From the NCBI RefSeq assembly GCF_918698085.1, contig NZ_CAKKLP010000010.1, forward strand, positions 62,001 to 126,000: a stretch of DNA of 64,000 bases. The letters are read 5' to 3'. Both the position numbers and the translations under genes were made by a program. Under the pieces are notes generated by a model, which searched no databases, was not told the DNA's origin, and worked only from the letters and a program-made list of their open reading frames with translations. Source of the stretch: Chryseobacterium sp. Bi04 (GTDB taxonomy: Bacteria > Bacteroidota > Bacteroidia > Flavobacteriales > Weeksellaceae). Of this stretch, positions 1 to 7,707 are shown piece after piece; position 1 is the first letter of the stretch, and every line of letters starts with the position of its first letter.

Positions 1-477
1 GATTTTCTTTTGTTCCTGTACTCTTTTTAATAACGACTTTTGGGCTAGCAGAAATTCCCATTCAGCAAGTGCTTCCCATAGATTGTGGGTTGCCTCACTG
101 ATTATTCCGTCAATAGCCTCGTCAATATCAGCACACTGAATTTTTATCTTTGATGAAAGTTCGATCCCTTTTTCTGTAAGTCCCACTACATTTCTCCGTT
201 TGTCCTGAGAGGTAAGATTATCCTGTACCAATCCTGCTGCAGCCATTTCCTTTATTATTTTTGTGACGGAAGGCTGTGAATGTCCTATTTCCCCTGCAAT
301 CTCAGTAATGGTTCTGGAACCGTCCTCTGATAAAACAAAAAACACAGGGAACCATTTGGGGGAGAAATCAACGTCATACAATTCATAGATTTTTGCAGCC
401 TCCTCTGTCATGTTTGATGCCATAAACCGCAGCCGGCTGCCCAAAGCGATTTTTCCGGTCTTTTTAAATAAATTCAT
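1..477 (-). CDS. MarR-family winged-helix regulator, 3' end outside window (probably MarR-GNAT fusion)
   Basis: Reading from an ATG at 477 on the minus strand gives 159 codons with no stop before the window edge, so the gene is partial. The protein begins MNLFKKTGKIALGSRLRF and carries a winged-helix segment (TITEIAGEIGHSQPSVTKII, about residues 57-76) followed by a wing rich in K/R (TSQDKRRNVVGLTEKG). This is the MarR fold, a dimeric repressor that usually responds to small molecules. The N-terminus with a leading MTEEAAKIYELYDVDFSPKW-type stretch resembles proteins in which the MarR domain is fused to a C-terminal acetyltransferase, but that part lies outside the window, so the fusion is inference. 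Two palindromes directly upstream suggest autoregulation. Confidence 0.8.
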   Translation of the reverse strand, partial: MNLFKKTGKIALGSRLRFMASNMTEEAAKIYELYDVDFSPKWFPVFFVLSEDGSRTITEIAGEIGHSQPSVTKIIKEMAAAGLVQDNLTSQDKRRNVVGLTEKGIELSSKIKIQCADIDEAIDGIISEATHNLWEALAEWEFLLAQKSLLKRVQEQKKI

Positions 478-480
478 AAT

Positions 481-504
481 ATAATTGATTATATAACTGG
501 TTAT
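481..504. promoter_or_regulatory. Two abutting 12-bp palindromes, probable MarR operator
   Basis: ATAATTGATTAT (481-492) is followed without a gap by ATAACTGGTTAT (493-504). Each is a perfect inverted repeat of 5-bp arms around TG. They begin 4 bases upstream of the MarR start codon at 477, so a bound dimer would cover the translation start region. Position and symmetry fit an autoregulatory MarR operator; binding itself is inferred. Confidence 0.55.
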
Positions 505-917
505 GCAAATGTAGTATATTATTCTAAAACTAAGGCTTATTCTTAAAAAAAATATTTGATACCAATATAAAATAATGATAAATAATATGTTATGTGTTGA
601 ATAAAAATAAAAAGTTATCACCACACGGTATTTTGGTGGTCTCTGTATGTTGTCTTTAGTCTCCAATCTCTCAACTTCATCTATGCATGGCGTCTTCTAT
701 CTGATTTCTGGTATCTTTTACAAGAAATATGTACACCAAAAATTAAATTCCTAATGTTTTATCTGGTATTAATATTATGATAAGCCAAAAATTACTTTAC
801 CTTTGTCAATTGAATGATATACAGCGATTACTAGGTTTTTTAACACAGATTTACTACGTGAAAATAAAACTATAAACTTAAGATAATGGCGAAAATTAAT
901 TTAGCGGATAAACACAT
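505..917. other. Gene-free divergent region between marR-like gene and kinase
   Basis: About 410 bases without a convincing ORF. Bases 650-715 are a degenerate pyrimidine-rich stretch with repeated tct/ttc words of the kind seen at other intergenic points of this window. A perfect -7-like element TACCTTTG lies at 798-805, oriented toward the kinase gene at 918, but no TTG is found at the usual distance upstream, so a promoter is only possible. Confidence 0.4.
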
Positions 918-2645
918 ATGAAATATAAATTCTTAAATTTTAAGTTGAGGAAAATTGTTCATTACTCATTAATCCTTTGTATCTTGCTGATACAGGTGAT
1001 TATAGCTATATTTTTTTATAATGAATTTGTCAATGAAAAGAAATTGAATTTCATTAAAAGTCAGCTTGAAGAAAGCAGGGCATTGGGAGGATTAACGGAT
1101 AATTCAAGGAAAGATTTCATGGATGCACAGGATCACCTTCAGAAATATATGGTCAGCCAGGATGATAAAGACCTGCAGCTTTATTTTCAGTCTCTTCGAA
1201 AGCTTAAAGGGAATTTTGATAAAATAGGGGAATATGAAAAAACAAGCCCGAGGCTGAAAAACAATATTGAACTGCGTAAAAAAGATACTCTTAAAGTTTA
1301 CAAGCTGAAAACACTGATTGATTCTGCATATCAGTCTTCTCTGAACTCACCTGCGAAAATTCAGGATAAGGAATATGAGCCGGAAAAGTATAAGAATGAT
1401 TTTGAAGATTTCAATATACAGACCCGAACGTATGCCGATACGGTTAAAAAGAAGGGATTTATGGGCCGTTTGAAAGATGCCATAACAGGTAAGGTGAATG
1501 TTCAGAAAGAAAGTACGGTGGTTACCCTAACCAATAATAAAACGATAGATATTTCTCAGGTAAAATCTAAAATGAATAATGCGATGAAGTCTATGGACAA
1601 GCATTACTCTGATGAAATAAAAAAAGTACAGTTAAAAGCAGCTAAAACCCAAAGAGATAATCTGCAGTTTTATGGCAATTTCAGTAAATTATTGGTATAC
1701 AGTAATGGATTGATAGAAGTGTATGAGAATGCTATTAAAGATTTTAAGTCTGAATTAGAAAGAGAGTATAACGAACAAAGCTCAAATAACAATAAAATCA
1801 GAACTTATCTGGTGCTTGGATTAATGATTTTAATGTTCATTGTATCTATTCTGATCATGTATTTTACAAGGGTTGCATTTATCTATGAAAGAAAGCTTAA
1901 TGCAGCGAATGAGGAAATTAAGAATAACCTTAATTTTAAAAACAGGATATTAGGAATGTTGAGCCATGACCTGAGGTCCCCGTTGAAAATTATCAATATT
2001 TTTATCGATAAGATTCACAGAACGACGAAAGATGACACCATAAAAGACTACCTTCAGTCTATCAAGTTTACTAACAGCACACTTCTCCTGCAATCTAACC
2101 AGATTCTGGAATACACAAAAAATCAGGATGCTGAGAAAAAAATGGTCAATACGGTCTTTAATCTCAAAAATGAGCTCAATTCTATTGCAAAAGTGATTAC
2201 TCCGTATATAGAAACCAGGAACAATAAGTTTGTAGTCACAGACAGGATTCCTGAAGATATAATAGTATATGCTGATAATATAAAAATTAACCAGGTATTT
2301 ATGAATATTCTGGGGAATGCCAATAAATTCACAGAAAACGGACAGATTGATCTCAGTATAATTACTGAACCTATAGATAAAAATAAAATATCCCTGATTA
2401 CAATAGTAGCAGATACGGGAGTTGGAATTTCAGAATCAGATGTTAAGAAAATTTTTGAACCTTACTACCAGGGGATTATTTCTGATGAAATTGACAATCT
2501 TGGGGCAGGGCTGGGATTAAGTTTATGTAAAGAAATTGTGGAACTTTTTGATGGTGAAATATCTGCCACAAGCAAATTACATAAAGGAACAAAAATAACA
2601 TTCAGGATCAATTTAAACATTAATAATAATGGAGTTACCAATTGA
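918..2645 (+). CDS. Membrane sensor histidine kinase
   Basis: A 575-residue sensor kinase. Transmembrane segments lie near residues 14-34 and 294-316 and enclose a periplasmic domain of about 260 residues, mostly helical and charged, with no domain I recognise. The cytoplasmic part has the H-box LSHDLRSPLK with phospho-acceptor His350, an N-box NILGNANKF near 461, a G1 box DTGVGIS near 498 and a G2 box GAGLGLSL near 529, so a full HisKA/HATPase_c core is present. Its last 17 bases overlap the start of the response-regulator gene at 2629, so the two are translationally coupled and almost certainly cognate. The signal sensed is unknown. Confidence 0.93.
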   Translation: MKYKFLNFKLRKIVHYSLILCILLIQVIIAIFFYNEFVNEKKLNFIKSQLEESRALGGLTDNSRKDFMDAQDHLQKYMVSQDDKDLQLYFQSLRKLKGNFDKIGEYEKTSPRLKNNIELRKKDTLKVYKLKTLIDSAYQSSLNSPAKIQDKEYEPEKYKNDFEDFNIQTRTYADTVKKKGFMGRLKDAITGKVNVQKESTVVTLTNNKTIDISQVKSKMNNAMKSMDKHYSDEIKKVQLKAAKTQRDNLQFYGNFSKLLVYSNGLIEVYENAIKDFKSELEREYNEQSSNNNKIRTYLVLGLMILMFIVSILIMYFTRVAFIYERKLNAANEEIKNNLNFKNRILGMLSHDLRSPLKIINIFIDKIHRTTKDDTIKDYLQSIKFTNSTLLLQSNQILEYTKNQDAEKKMVNTVFNLKNELNSIAKVITPYIETRNNKFVVTDRIPEDIIVYADNIKINQVFMNILGNANKFTENGQIDLSIITEPIDKNKISLITIVADTGVGISESDVKKIFEPYYQGIISDEIDNLGAGLGLSLCKEIVELFDGEISATSKLHKGTKITFRINLNINNNGVTN

Positions 2646-3282
2646 AAATAAAGAAACGACCTTCCTTTTAGCTGATGACCACAGTATTGTAAGGCAGGGA
2701 ATAGAAATTATCATCAGTGATATGATTCCGGATGCTAAAATTTATCATGCTTCCTCATTACAGAAAGTTATGGAACTGGTCAAATCAGAGGAAATAGAAA
2801 TAGCAATTATGGATGCACATTTTCCCGACGGAAACAGTCTGCACATTTTGTCTGAAATGAAAACGGCGAATCCTGATCTTAAAATCCTGATCTTTTCCGG
2901 TCTTGAAGAAGACCTGCATGCACTTAAGTTTATTAAAGCCGGCGCCAATGGATATCTCAGTAAGCTAAGCGAAGAGGACGAAGTAAGTGAAGCTATCTTA
3001 CACTTCATACAGAAAGGCGAATACTTTTCTGCTATTTCCCGTAACCTTTTGGTACAGCTTGTTTCTAATCCGGATTTGCTCAATCCTCTTGCCCGGTTAA
3101 CGAAGAGAGAATTGCAGATTGCCGAAATGTATGCGGAAGGGCTGGGAAATCTGGAAATTTCAAACCAGTTGGATATCAGGCAGAATACAGTGAGTACCAT
3201 TAAGAAAAATATATTTGAGAAATTAAAAATTGAAAATATTGTTGAGCTGATTGATCTTATCAAAACGCATCACAAATTATAG
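2629..3282 (+). CDS. LuxR/NarL-family response regulator
   Basis: A 217-residue regulator with an N-terminal receiver domain (acidic pair at DDH near residue 17, phospho-acceptor Asp62 in IMDAHFPDGN, switch residues near FSGLEED and a Lys in YLSKLSEED) and a C-terminal GerE helix-turn-helix at about 155-200 (LTKRELQIAEMYAEG, then NTVSTIKKNIFEKL as recognition region). The start overlaps the end of the kinase gene by 17 bases, indicating a two-gene operon. The targets are not evident. An 18-bp perfect palindrome 27 bases beyond the stop codon is a candidate binding site for it, which is speculation. Confidence 0.93.
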   Translation: MELPIENKETTFLLADDHSIVRQGIEIIISDMIPDAKIYHASSLQKVMELVKSEEIEIAIMDAHFPDGNSLHILSEMKTANPDLKILIFSGLEEDLHALKFIKAGANGYLSKLSEEDEVSEAILHFIQKGEYFSAISRNLLVQLVSNPDLLNPLARLTKRELQIAEMYAEGLGNLEISNQLDIRQNTVSTIKKNIFEKLKIENIVELIDLIKTHHKL

Positions 3283-3308
3283 AACCTATAAAAACTATTC
3301 CTGCCAGT

Positions 3309-3326
3309 ATATTTATCGATAAATAT
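3309..3326. promoter_or_regulatory. 18-bp perfect palindrome with TATCGAT repeats
   Basis: ATATTTATCGATAAATAT is a perfect 18-bp palindrome just downstream of the response-regulator gene. The word TATCGAT occurs within it (3314-3320) and again at 3324-3330 and 3346-3352. Such clustering is typical of a regulator-binding region, but no protein is identified. Confidence 0.35.
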
Positions 3327-3379
3327 CGATGCTTCTTTAGACGTGTATCGATGGGAAATGTGAGGAAGTTTATTCATTA

Positions 3380-3651
3380 ATGTTGTTACTTTGCAGTATA
3401 GAATTCAGGGAATGAAAAAGTAAAATCTTTTAAACTTTGAATTTTTACACAAATGAGAAAAAGAATATAACTATACCAATAATAAACTATAGTTATATAA
3501 AAACCCAAGTGATGAAATTAAATAAGCGTATGAATATCCTCAAACCTGCTTCTTGAAAGCATTCCAAAAAAACACAAACACATATAAAGAAGTTAAATAG
3601 GTCTTGTTAGGTTATTTAATACAAAAAGGAGATGGGGATCTCCTTTTTTTT
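3380..3651 (+). other. Gene-free stretch with stem-loop and terminator; possible small RNA
   Basis: No credible protein gene is seen (the longest is a 13-codon frame from 3511). The stretch contains a weak -7-like element TTACTTTG at 386-393 of this kilobase (3386-3393), a perfect 11-bp inverted repeat ATATAACTATA / TATAGTTATAT at 3465-3475 and 3488-3498, and then a strong intrinsic terminator at 3623-3651. A terminator 340 bases after the nearest stop codon suggests a separate short transcript. This is inference without expression data. Confidence 0.3.
3623..3651 (+). terminator. Intrinsic terminator
   Basis: AAGGAGAT, a GGGG loop, ATCTCCTT, then a run of T: 8-bp perfect stem at 3626-3645 with a T-tail to 3651 and A residues upstream. 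Confidence 0.8.
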
Positions 3652-3780
3652 GTTTACGTCAATAGTAAATTCTAAAGATCAGGCTGGAAAGGGAGTATAC
3701 AAAAAATTATAAGATAGTAAAAAACGGATCAGGTGCAAAAGTTGGGATAATATAAGCTTACATCAATAGACCTTCTCTTT

Positions 3781-4050
3781 GACGCAAAGTGCTATTTTTA
3801 TTACGTTTGATTTTAGTGAACCAAGAATGAATCGATTAGAAATCGATTTTGATGAAGCTAACTTTATTCAGCGACAAAGTCGCCTTTCTTTGCTTTCTTA
3901 CAATAGAACATCCAAATAATTATTCTTTTGCGTTAAATAAAAGGTCAAATAAAAATTACATATTTTATTTAATGCAGCATAGATTTCTGAATGTCCAAAC
4001 GAGAGGTTTTAGATTTAATCCCATTTGCTTAGTCCACAAGTTTATAACAT
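3781..4050 (+). repeat. Dispersed intergenic repeat, copy A
   Basis: This stretch shares long, nearly identical blocks with 32578-32702 and 36700-37007, all in the same orientation. Shared words include CCAAGAATGAATCGATTAG, AATCGATTTTGATGAAGC, a small hairpin GCGACAAAGTCGC, CTTTCTTTGCTTTCTTAC, ATAGAACA, and GTTTTAGATTTAATCC near the end. AATCGATT is itself palindromic and occurs twice in succession. A 67-codon frame across it is not conserved between copies and is not a gene. Confidence 0.75.
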
Positions 4051-4157
4051 GATCCTAAAAAAACTATCACTTCTTCAACAGCCAGCGATTCCTTATCTTA
4101 TTTTTATCAAATGATAAATGATAAATCAATACAGTCCCCTAATTTTGTAAACAAAAA

Positions 4158-4556
4158 ATGTCAGGGGAAAAAAAATTAAAGGTTCTGCTTAAAAATATGG
4201 AGCCTGTATTGAACTCAGGAGACTATGTTTTCTGTAGAGTTGAAAATTTTAAAAAGATTGCTGATCTTGATAAGGTTCTGTTTTTCTTTCGCGAAGCTGA
4301 AGCTGTTACTATAGTTTTAGAAAAAACAACAGCAGATGAATGGAACTTGGATTATGCATATATTTCTTCCTGGATTACCCTGAATATTCACTCTTCACTG
4401 GAAGCGGTAGGGCTTACTGCAGCTTTTGCCAATGCTCTGAAACAGGAAAACATCAGTTGTAATGTAGTGGCTGCTTATTTTCATGATCACATTTTTGTGG
4501 CAAAACAAGACGCACAAAAAGCTATGGAAGCATTATACAATTTAAGTGAAGTGTAA
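4158..4556 (+). CDS. ACT domain-containing protein
   Basis: A 132-residue cytoplasmic protein without signal peptide. The pattern MSGEKKLKVLLKNMEPVL, then VFCRVEN, then a C-terminal half reading LEAVGLTAAFANALKQENIS and AAYFHDHIFV matches the small ACT-fold proteins annotated as ACT domain (DUF2241-like) in Bacteroidota and Proteobacteria. ACT folds bind amino acids or similar ligands and dimerise, but no ligand is known for this family. It stands alone, with a bidirectional terminator between it and the converging gene at 4779. Its upstream neighbour is a dispersed repeat, so a separate promoter is expected. Confidence 0.75.
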   Translation: MSGEKKLKVLLKNMEPVLNSGDYVFCRVENFKKIADLDKVLFFFREAEAVTIVLEKTTADEWNLDYAYISSWITLNIHSSLEAVGLTAAFANALKQENISCNVVAAYFHDHIFVAKQDAQKAMEALYNLSEV

Positions 4557-4719
4557 TATTTAAGTTCCTAAGTTTTTAAAGTGATAAAAAAGGTAATTAA
4601 GTTTCACTGTAGATCATATTTTTTTTGACTCAAAGTCTTTAAGGTATAAGGCGGTTATATTTTGAGTGAGCAAAGATGTTTTTTAGGTGTTTTGTAATCA
4701 AATGACAATGCAAATAATC

Positions 4720-4758
4720 AACAAACAGCTTATGCAAGGTAAGCTGTTTGTTATTTTT
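4720..4758. terminator. Bidirectional intrinsic terminator
   Basis: Perfect 13-bp stem AACAAACAGCTTA / TAAGCTGTTTGTT with a 7-base loop, followed by ATTTTT. It lies between the converging genes ending at 4556 and 4779 and can serve both. Confidence 0.85.
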
Positions 4759-4778
4759 ATGGAAAAAGTATCCGAACC

Positions 4779-5240
4779 TTATTCATTGAAATTGAGAATC
4801 TGATTCATTTCAGAAGCTATTTCTTCAGGATTGAGTATTCTTTCAAAATAAGTAATTTCAATCTTGGTTTTCTTCCAGAAAGAATAAACTAAAACACCGG
4901 TAACCCCTACATTTTCTATAGAGGAATCAGAATTTTTGACATCCGTTATTACTTTAAAGGCCGTTTCTCCTTTTTTGTATTCTGTTATCCGTATTTCACA
5001 GGTTAATAGCTTAAAAGCCTGTTCAATTCCCTTTTTTAAATCTCCATATTCTTCACTGAAATGTTGGTGATCCAATGAAAATCCAACCGTCAATTCATTC
5101 GCATCCACAGATAGCCAGTAATTTGAATTTTCTATAGAAAGAAATGTTGTTCCATGCTCCTCTGAAACACTGATTTTTGAAGCTAATTTAGATCTCAGTA
5201 GTTCAAGAATTTCATTGAATTTCTTTTCATGGAGTTTCAT
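4779..5240 (-). CDS. Hypothetical protein, 153 aa
   Basis: I do not recognise the family. The protein is cytoplasmic (no signal peptide or membrane segment), acidic, with an alternating charged/aromatic pattern (NYWLSVDANELTVGFSLDHQHF, shortened here to its core NYWLSVDANELTVGF) suggesting a mixed alpha/beta fold, and a helical C-terminus EEIASEMNQILNFNE. It reads in the same direction as, and 38 bases downstream of, the mreB-like gene at 5279-6307 only in the sense that it follows it on the minus strand, so the two may be co-transcribed. No function is proposed. The coding case rests on an intact frame, sensible codon use and a terminator directly after it. Confidence 0.65.
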   Translation of the reverse strand: MKLHEKKFNEILELLRSKLASKISVSEEHGTTFLSIENSNYWLSVDANELTVGFSLDHQHFSEEYGDLKKGIEQAFKLLTCEIRITEYKKGETAFKVITDVKNSDSSIENVGVTGVLVYSFWKKTKIEITYFERILNPEEIASEMNQILNFNE

Positions 5241-5278
5241 TACGAACTGAACGGTTTTGTCATAAGAAAATACAGAGA

Positions 5279-6307
5279 TTAGCTGTTCATCAGGAATCTG
5301 AACTTATTTATATTTTTAAGGGCAATGCCGGTTCCACGGACAACAGCTCTTAGAGGATCTTCGGCAACACATACAGGGAGTCCTGTTTTTCTGTGTATTC
5401 TATCGGCCAGTCCATTCAGAAGAGCACCGCCTCCGGCAAGATAAATACCTGTTTTGTAGATATCTGCTGCAAGCTCAGGTGGCGTAAGAGAAAGCGTTTC
5501 CAAAACGGCATCCTCAATTCTCATCAGTGATTTATCCAGTGCTTTGAACACTTCTTTATAGTTGACCATGATTTCTTTCGGCTTACCTGTAATCAGATCT
5601 CTTCCCTGTACAGGAATATCTTCCAGCGGGTAGTCCAGTTCCTCCAGTGCCGAACCTATCTCAATTTTTATTCTTTCAGCAGTTCTTTCCCCAATATATA
5701 AATTGTACTGCGACCTTAGAAAATAAGCAATATCATTTGTAAATACATCGCCGGCAATTTTTAAGGATTTGTCACATACAATTCCTCCAAGTGCCACCAC
5801 CGCTATTTCGGTAGTTCCGCCCCCTATATCAATAATCATATTTCCTTCAGGACTTTGAACATCAATTCCTGCTCCAATGGCGGCTGCCATGGGCTCATAG
5901 ATCAGTTTTACTTCCTTGGCATTGACCTTTTGGGCAGAATCCTTAACAGCTCTTTTTTCAACCTCAGTAATCCCCGAAGGAATACATATTACAATTCTCA
6001 GGGCAGGCTGTATAAATCTCCCTCTGATCCCCGGAATCTGCTTGATAAATTCTTTAATCATATGCTCGGAAGCATGAAAGTCTGCAATGACTCCATCCTT
6101 TAAAGGACGTACTGTTTTAATATTTTCGTGGGTTTTACCCTGCATAAGTTTGGCTTGTTCTCCCACTGCAATTGGCTTTCCGGTTATACGGTCAATAGCA
6201 ACAATGGAAGGCTGGTCGATGACGATCTTGTTATTATGTATGATCAGCGTATTAGCGGTCCCCAGATCTATTGCGATCTCCTGCGTAAACATATCAAATA
6301 ACCCCAT
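5279..6307 (-). CDS. mreB: MreB-like rod-shape-determining actin homologue
   Basis: A 342-residue protein of normal MreB length. The phosphate-1 loop DLGTANT is at residues 14-20, phosphate-2 is IDIGGGTTEIAVV near 160, and the adenosine motif GIYLAGGGALLNGL is near 290, so ATP binding should be intact. The N-terminus MGLFDMFTQEIAID lacks a long amphipathic helix. MreB polymers guide lateral cell-wall synthesis with MreC, MreD, RodA and PBP2. None of those genes lies nearby, whereas the main mreB of Bacteroidota usually heads an mreBCD-pbp2-rodA cluster. This is therefore probably a second, orphan copy. The downstream 153-residue protein may share its transcript. Confidence 0.92.
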   Translation of the reverse strand: MGLFDMFTQEIAIDLGTANTLIIHNNKIVIDQPSIVAIDRITGKPIAVGEQAKLMQGKTHENIKTVRPLKDGVIADFHASEHMIKEFIKQIPGIRGRFIQPALRIVICIPSGITEVEKRAVKDSAQKVNAKEVKLIYEPMAAAIGAGIDVQSPEGNMIIDIGGGTTEIAVVALGGIVCDKSLKIAGDVFTNDIAYFLRSQYNLYIGERTAERIKIEIGSALEELDYPLEDIPVQGRDLITGKPKEIMVNYKEVFKALDKSLMRIEDAVLETLSLTPPELAADIYKTGIYLAGGGALLNGLADRIHRKTGLPVCVAEDPLRAVVRGTGIALKNINKFRFLMNS

Positions 6308-6416
6308 CTTTTCCTTATTTTATTAGACTGCAAAGTACGGCTTTCTCCATCGATATTAACGACAGCAAAATCCATAATGGAAGTTAAAATTGTGTTAATT
6401 ACTGTAATCATTGACC

Positions 6417-6446
6417 TTGGAACAGTAGAGTTTATTTGTACCTTTA
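6417..6446 (+). promoter_or_regulatory. Probable promoter of the GNAT gene
   Basis: TTG at 6417-6419, a 19-base spacer, then TACCTTTA at 6439-6446. This differs from the Bacteroidota consensus TTG-N19-TAnnTTTG only in the last base and lies 19 bases before the start codon. Confidence 0.45.
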
Positions 6447-6465
6447 AACTCAAACTATAAATACC

Positions 6466-6966
6466 ATGACACTTCCCCAATATGATAATTTTCCAAACAT
6501 AACCGGTGATAGGGTATCACTGCGGCAGGTTTTGGATACAGATCTCCCTGAGCTTATTGAAATTTCGTTCTATGATGCCATTCAGGCAGAAAGTATTGAG
6601 CAGGCAGCTGAAATGCAGACCAAAATCAATAGTGATTATACCAGTGGGGACTCCATTCATTGGGCTGTCGTGGATAACACTACTCATAAAATTGTGGGAA
6701 CGTGTGGGTATTACAGAGGGTTTAAACAGGGAGAAGGCGAGCTGGGCTGTGTATTATTATCCCACTATAAAGGAAAAGGATATATGATGGAAGCCATGAC
6801 ATTAGCGATTGACTTTGGAATGAATACCATTGGGCTCAAACGCATTTGGGCAGCCACAAGTAAACAAAATACTAAAGCCATACAGCTCCTTGAGAGGTTA
6901 GACTTTAAGAAAATGGGAGAGCTTGATGATGAAATAGAATTTGAATTAAGTCTACAGAGATCATAA
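6466..6966 (+). CDS. GNAT-family N-acetyltransferase (RimJ/RimL type)
   Basis: A 166-residue acetyltransferase. It opens with the RimJ-like pattern TGDRVSLRQVLDTDLPEL and has the GNAT core: strand beta4 in VGTCGYYRG, motif A around LLSHYKGKGYMMEAM (the R/QxxGxG/A acetyl-CoA loop appears as HYKGKGYM), and the terminal LKRIWAATSKQNTKAIQLLE segment typical of the Rim subgroup, which often modifies protein N-termini or small amines. The substrate cannot be told from sequence. It is a single gene with its own promoter, divergent from mreB and converging on the VOC gene. Confidence 0.85.
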   Translation: MTLPQYDNFPNITGDRVSLRQVLDTDLPELIEISFYDAIQAESIEQAAEMQTKINSDYTSGDSIHWAVVDNTTHKIVGTCGYYRGFKQGEGELGCVLLSHYKGKGYMMEAMTLAIDFGMNTIGLKRIWAATSKQNTKAIQLLERLDFKKMGELDDEIEFELSLQRS

Positions 6967-7082
6967 GCTCAGGCAGAAATTAAAAAAAGAAAACATATAA
7001 AGAATTTATCTCACAACTAAATAATGTGGGTTGAGAATCCACTATTTGACAACCATTCTCTGACAGGAGGCCGAGAGAAATC

Positions 7083-7125
7083 AAAAAAAAGTCCGTTTTC
7101 ACGAGTTGTGACACAGACTTTTTTT
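7083..7125. terminator. Bidirectional terminator between GNAT and VOC genes
   Basis: Poly-A followed by AGTC on the left (7083-7093) pairs with GACTTTTTTT (7116-7125). An inner CAC/GTG pair narrows the loop. The arrangement fits the two converging genes. Confidence 0.6.
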
Positions 7126-7136
7126 GAGTGAAAGCT

Positions 7137-7532
7137 TTAGCTAAATTTTTTAATTGCTTCTGCACTTACCGGAGTAAAGAAATTAATCAGATTTCCATCC
7201 GGATCAGAAAACAAAAGCGATCGGTTACCCCACGGCATGGTGGTAGGTTCCTGTATGATATCGCGGGTTATACTTTTAACCCTTTCATATTCTTCATCTA
7301 CATTATCTACCATGAATTCTATGATCGTGTTTTTGCCACCCGCTGGTTCGATGGAATTTTCACCAAATAACTTCATGGTTCGCGTGCTTCCAATGGCTAT
7401 AGTAATAGAATCACCAGATAGCTCTGCGAAATCTTCAGTATACCACTGAGCGGTTAATCCAATGGCTTTTTCGTAAAATGCTACGGTTTGTTGAATGTCT
7501 TTTGTAATCATTCTTAATGAAGTGAATTTCAT
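7137..7532 (-). CDS. VOC-family (glyoxalase/bleomycin-resistance fold) protein
   Basis: A 131-residue single VOC module pair. The start MKFTSLRMITKDIQQTVAFY and the middle WYTEDFAELSG mark the first beta-alpha-beta-beta-beta unit; IIEFMVDNVDEEYERV starts the second, and it ends with the usual MPWGNRSLLFSDPDGNLINFF block. Members bind a divalent metal and act as glyoxalases, dioxygenases or drug-binding proteins. The usual second-half Glu or His ligand positions are not clear here, so activity cannot be predicted. It stands alone and converges on the GNAT gene. Confidence 0.87.
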   Translation of the reverse strand: MKFTSLRMITKDIQQTVAFYEKAIGLTAQWYTEDFAELSGDSITIAIGSTRTMKLFGENSIEPAGGKNTIIEFMVDNVDEEYERVKSITRDIIQEPTTMPWGNRSLLFSDPDGNLINFFTPVSAEAIKKFS

Positions 7533-7707
7533 AGTGTTTAAAATTGTATTGTTGGATAATTTTAAACAAAGATAGACCAGACTTATGACAACAGGGTGTC
7601 AGGAAGGGTTTTGATTTTTTTTGCGCCTTAGATTAAGCCTGAAAATTATTTTTTATGCTTTTCAATAGTCTCTGTTCTACGTCATTTTACCATTACAAAC
7701 AGACTGT

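Noticed and set aside
2745..3263. 172-codon minus-strand frame opposite the response regulator
   Set aside because: Shadow of the receiver/HTH gene; Ser/Ile/Cys-rich with no recognisable domain.
3849..4052. 67-codon frame inside the dispersed repeat
   Set aside because: The frame is not kept in repeat copies B and C, and the composition is that of noncoding sequence.
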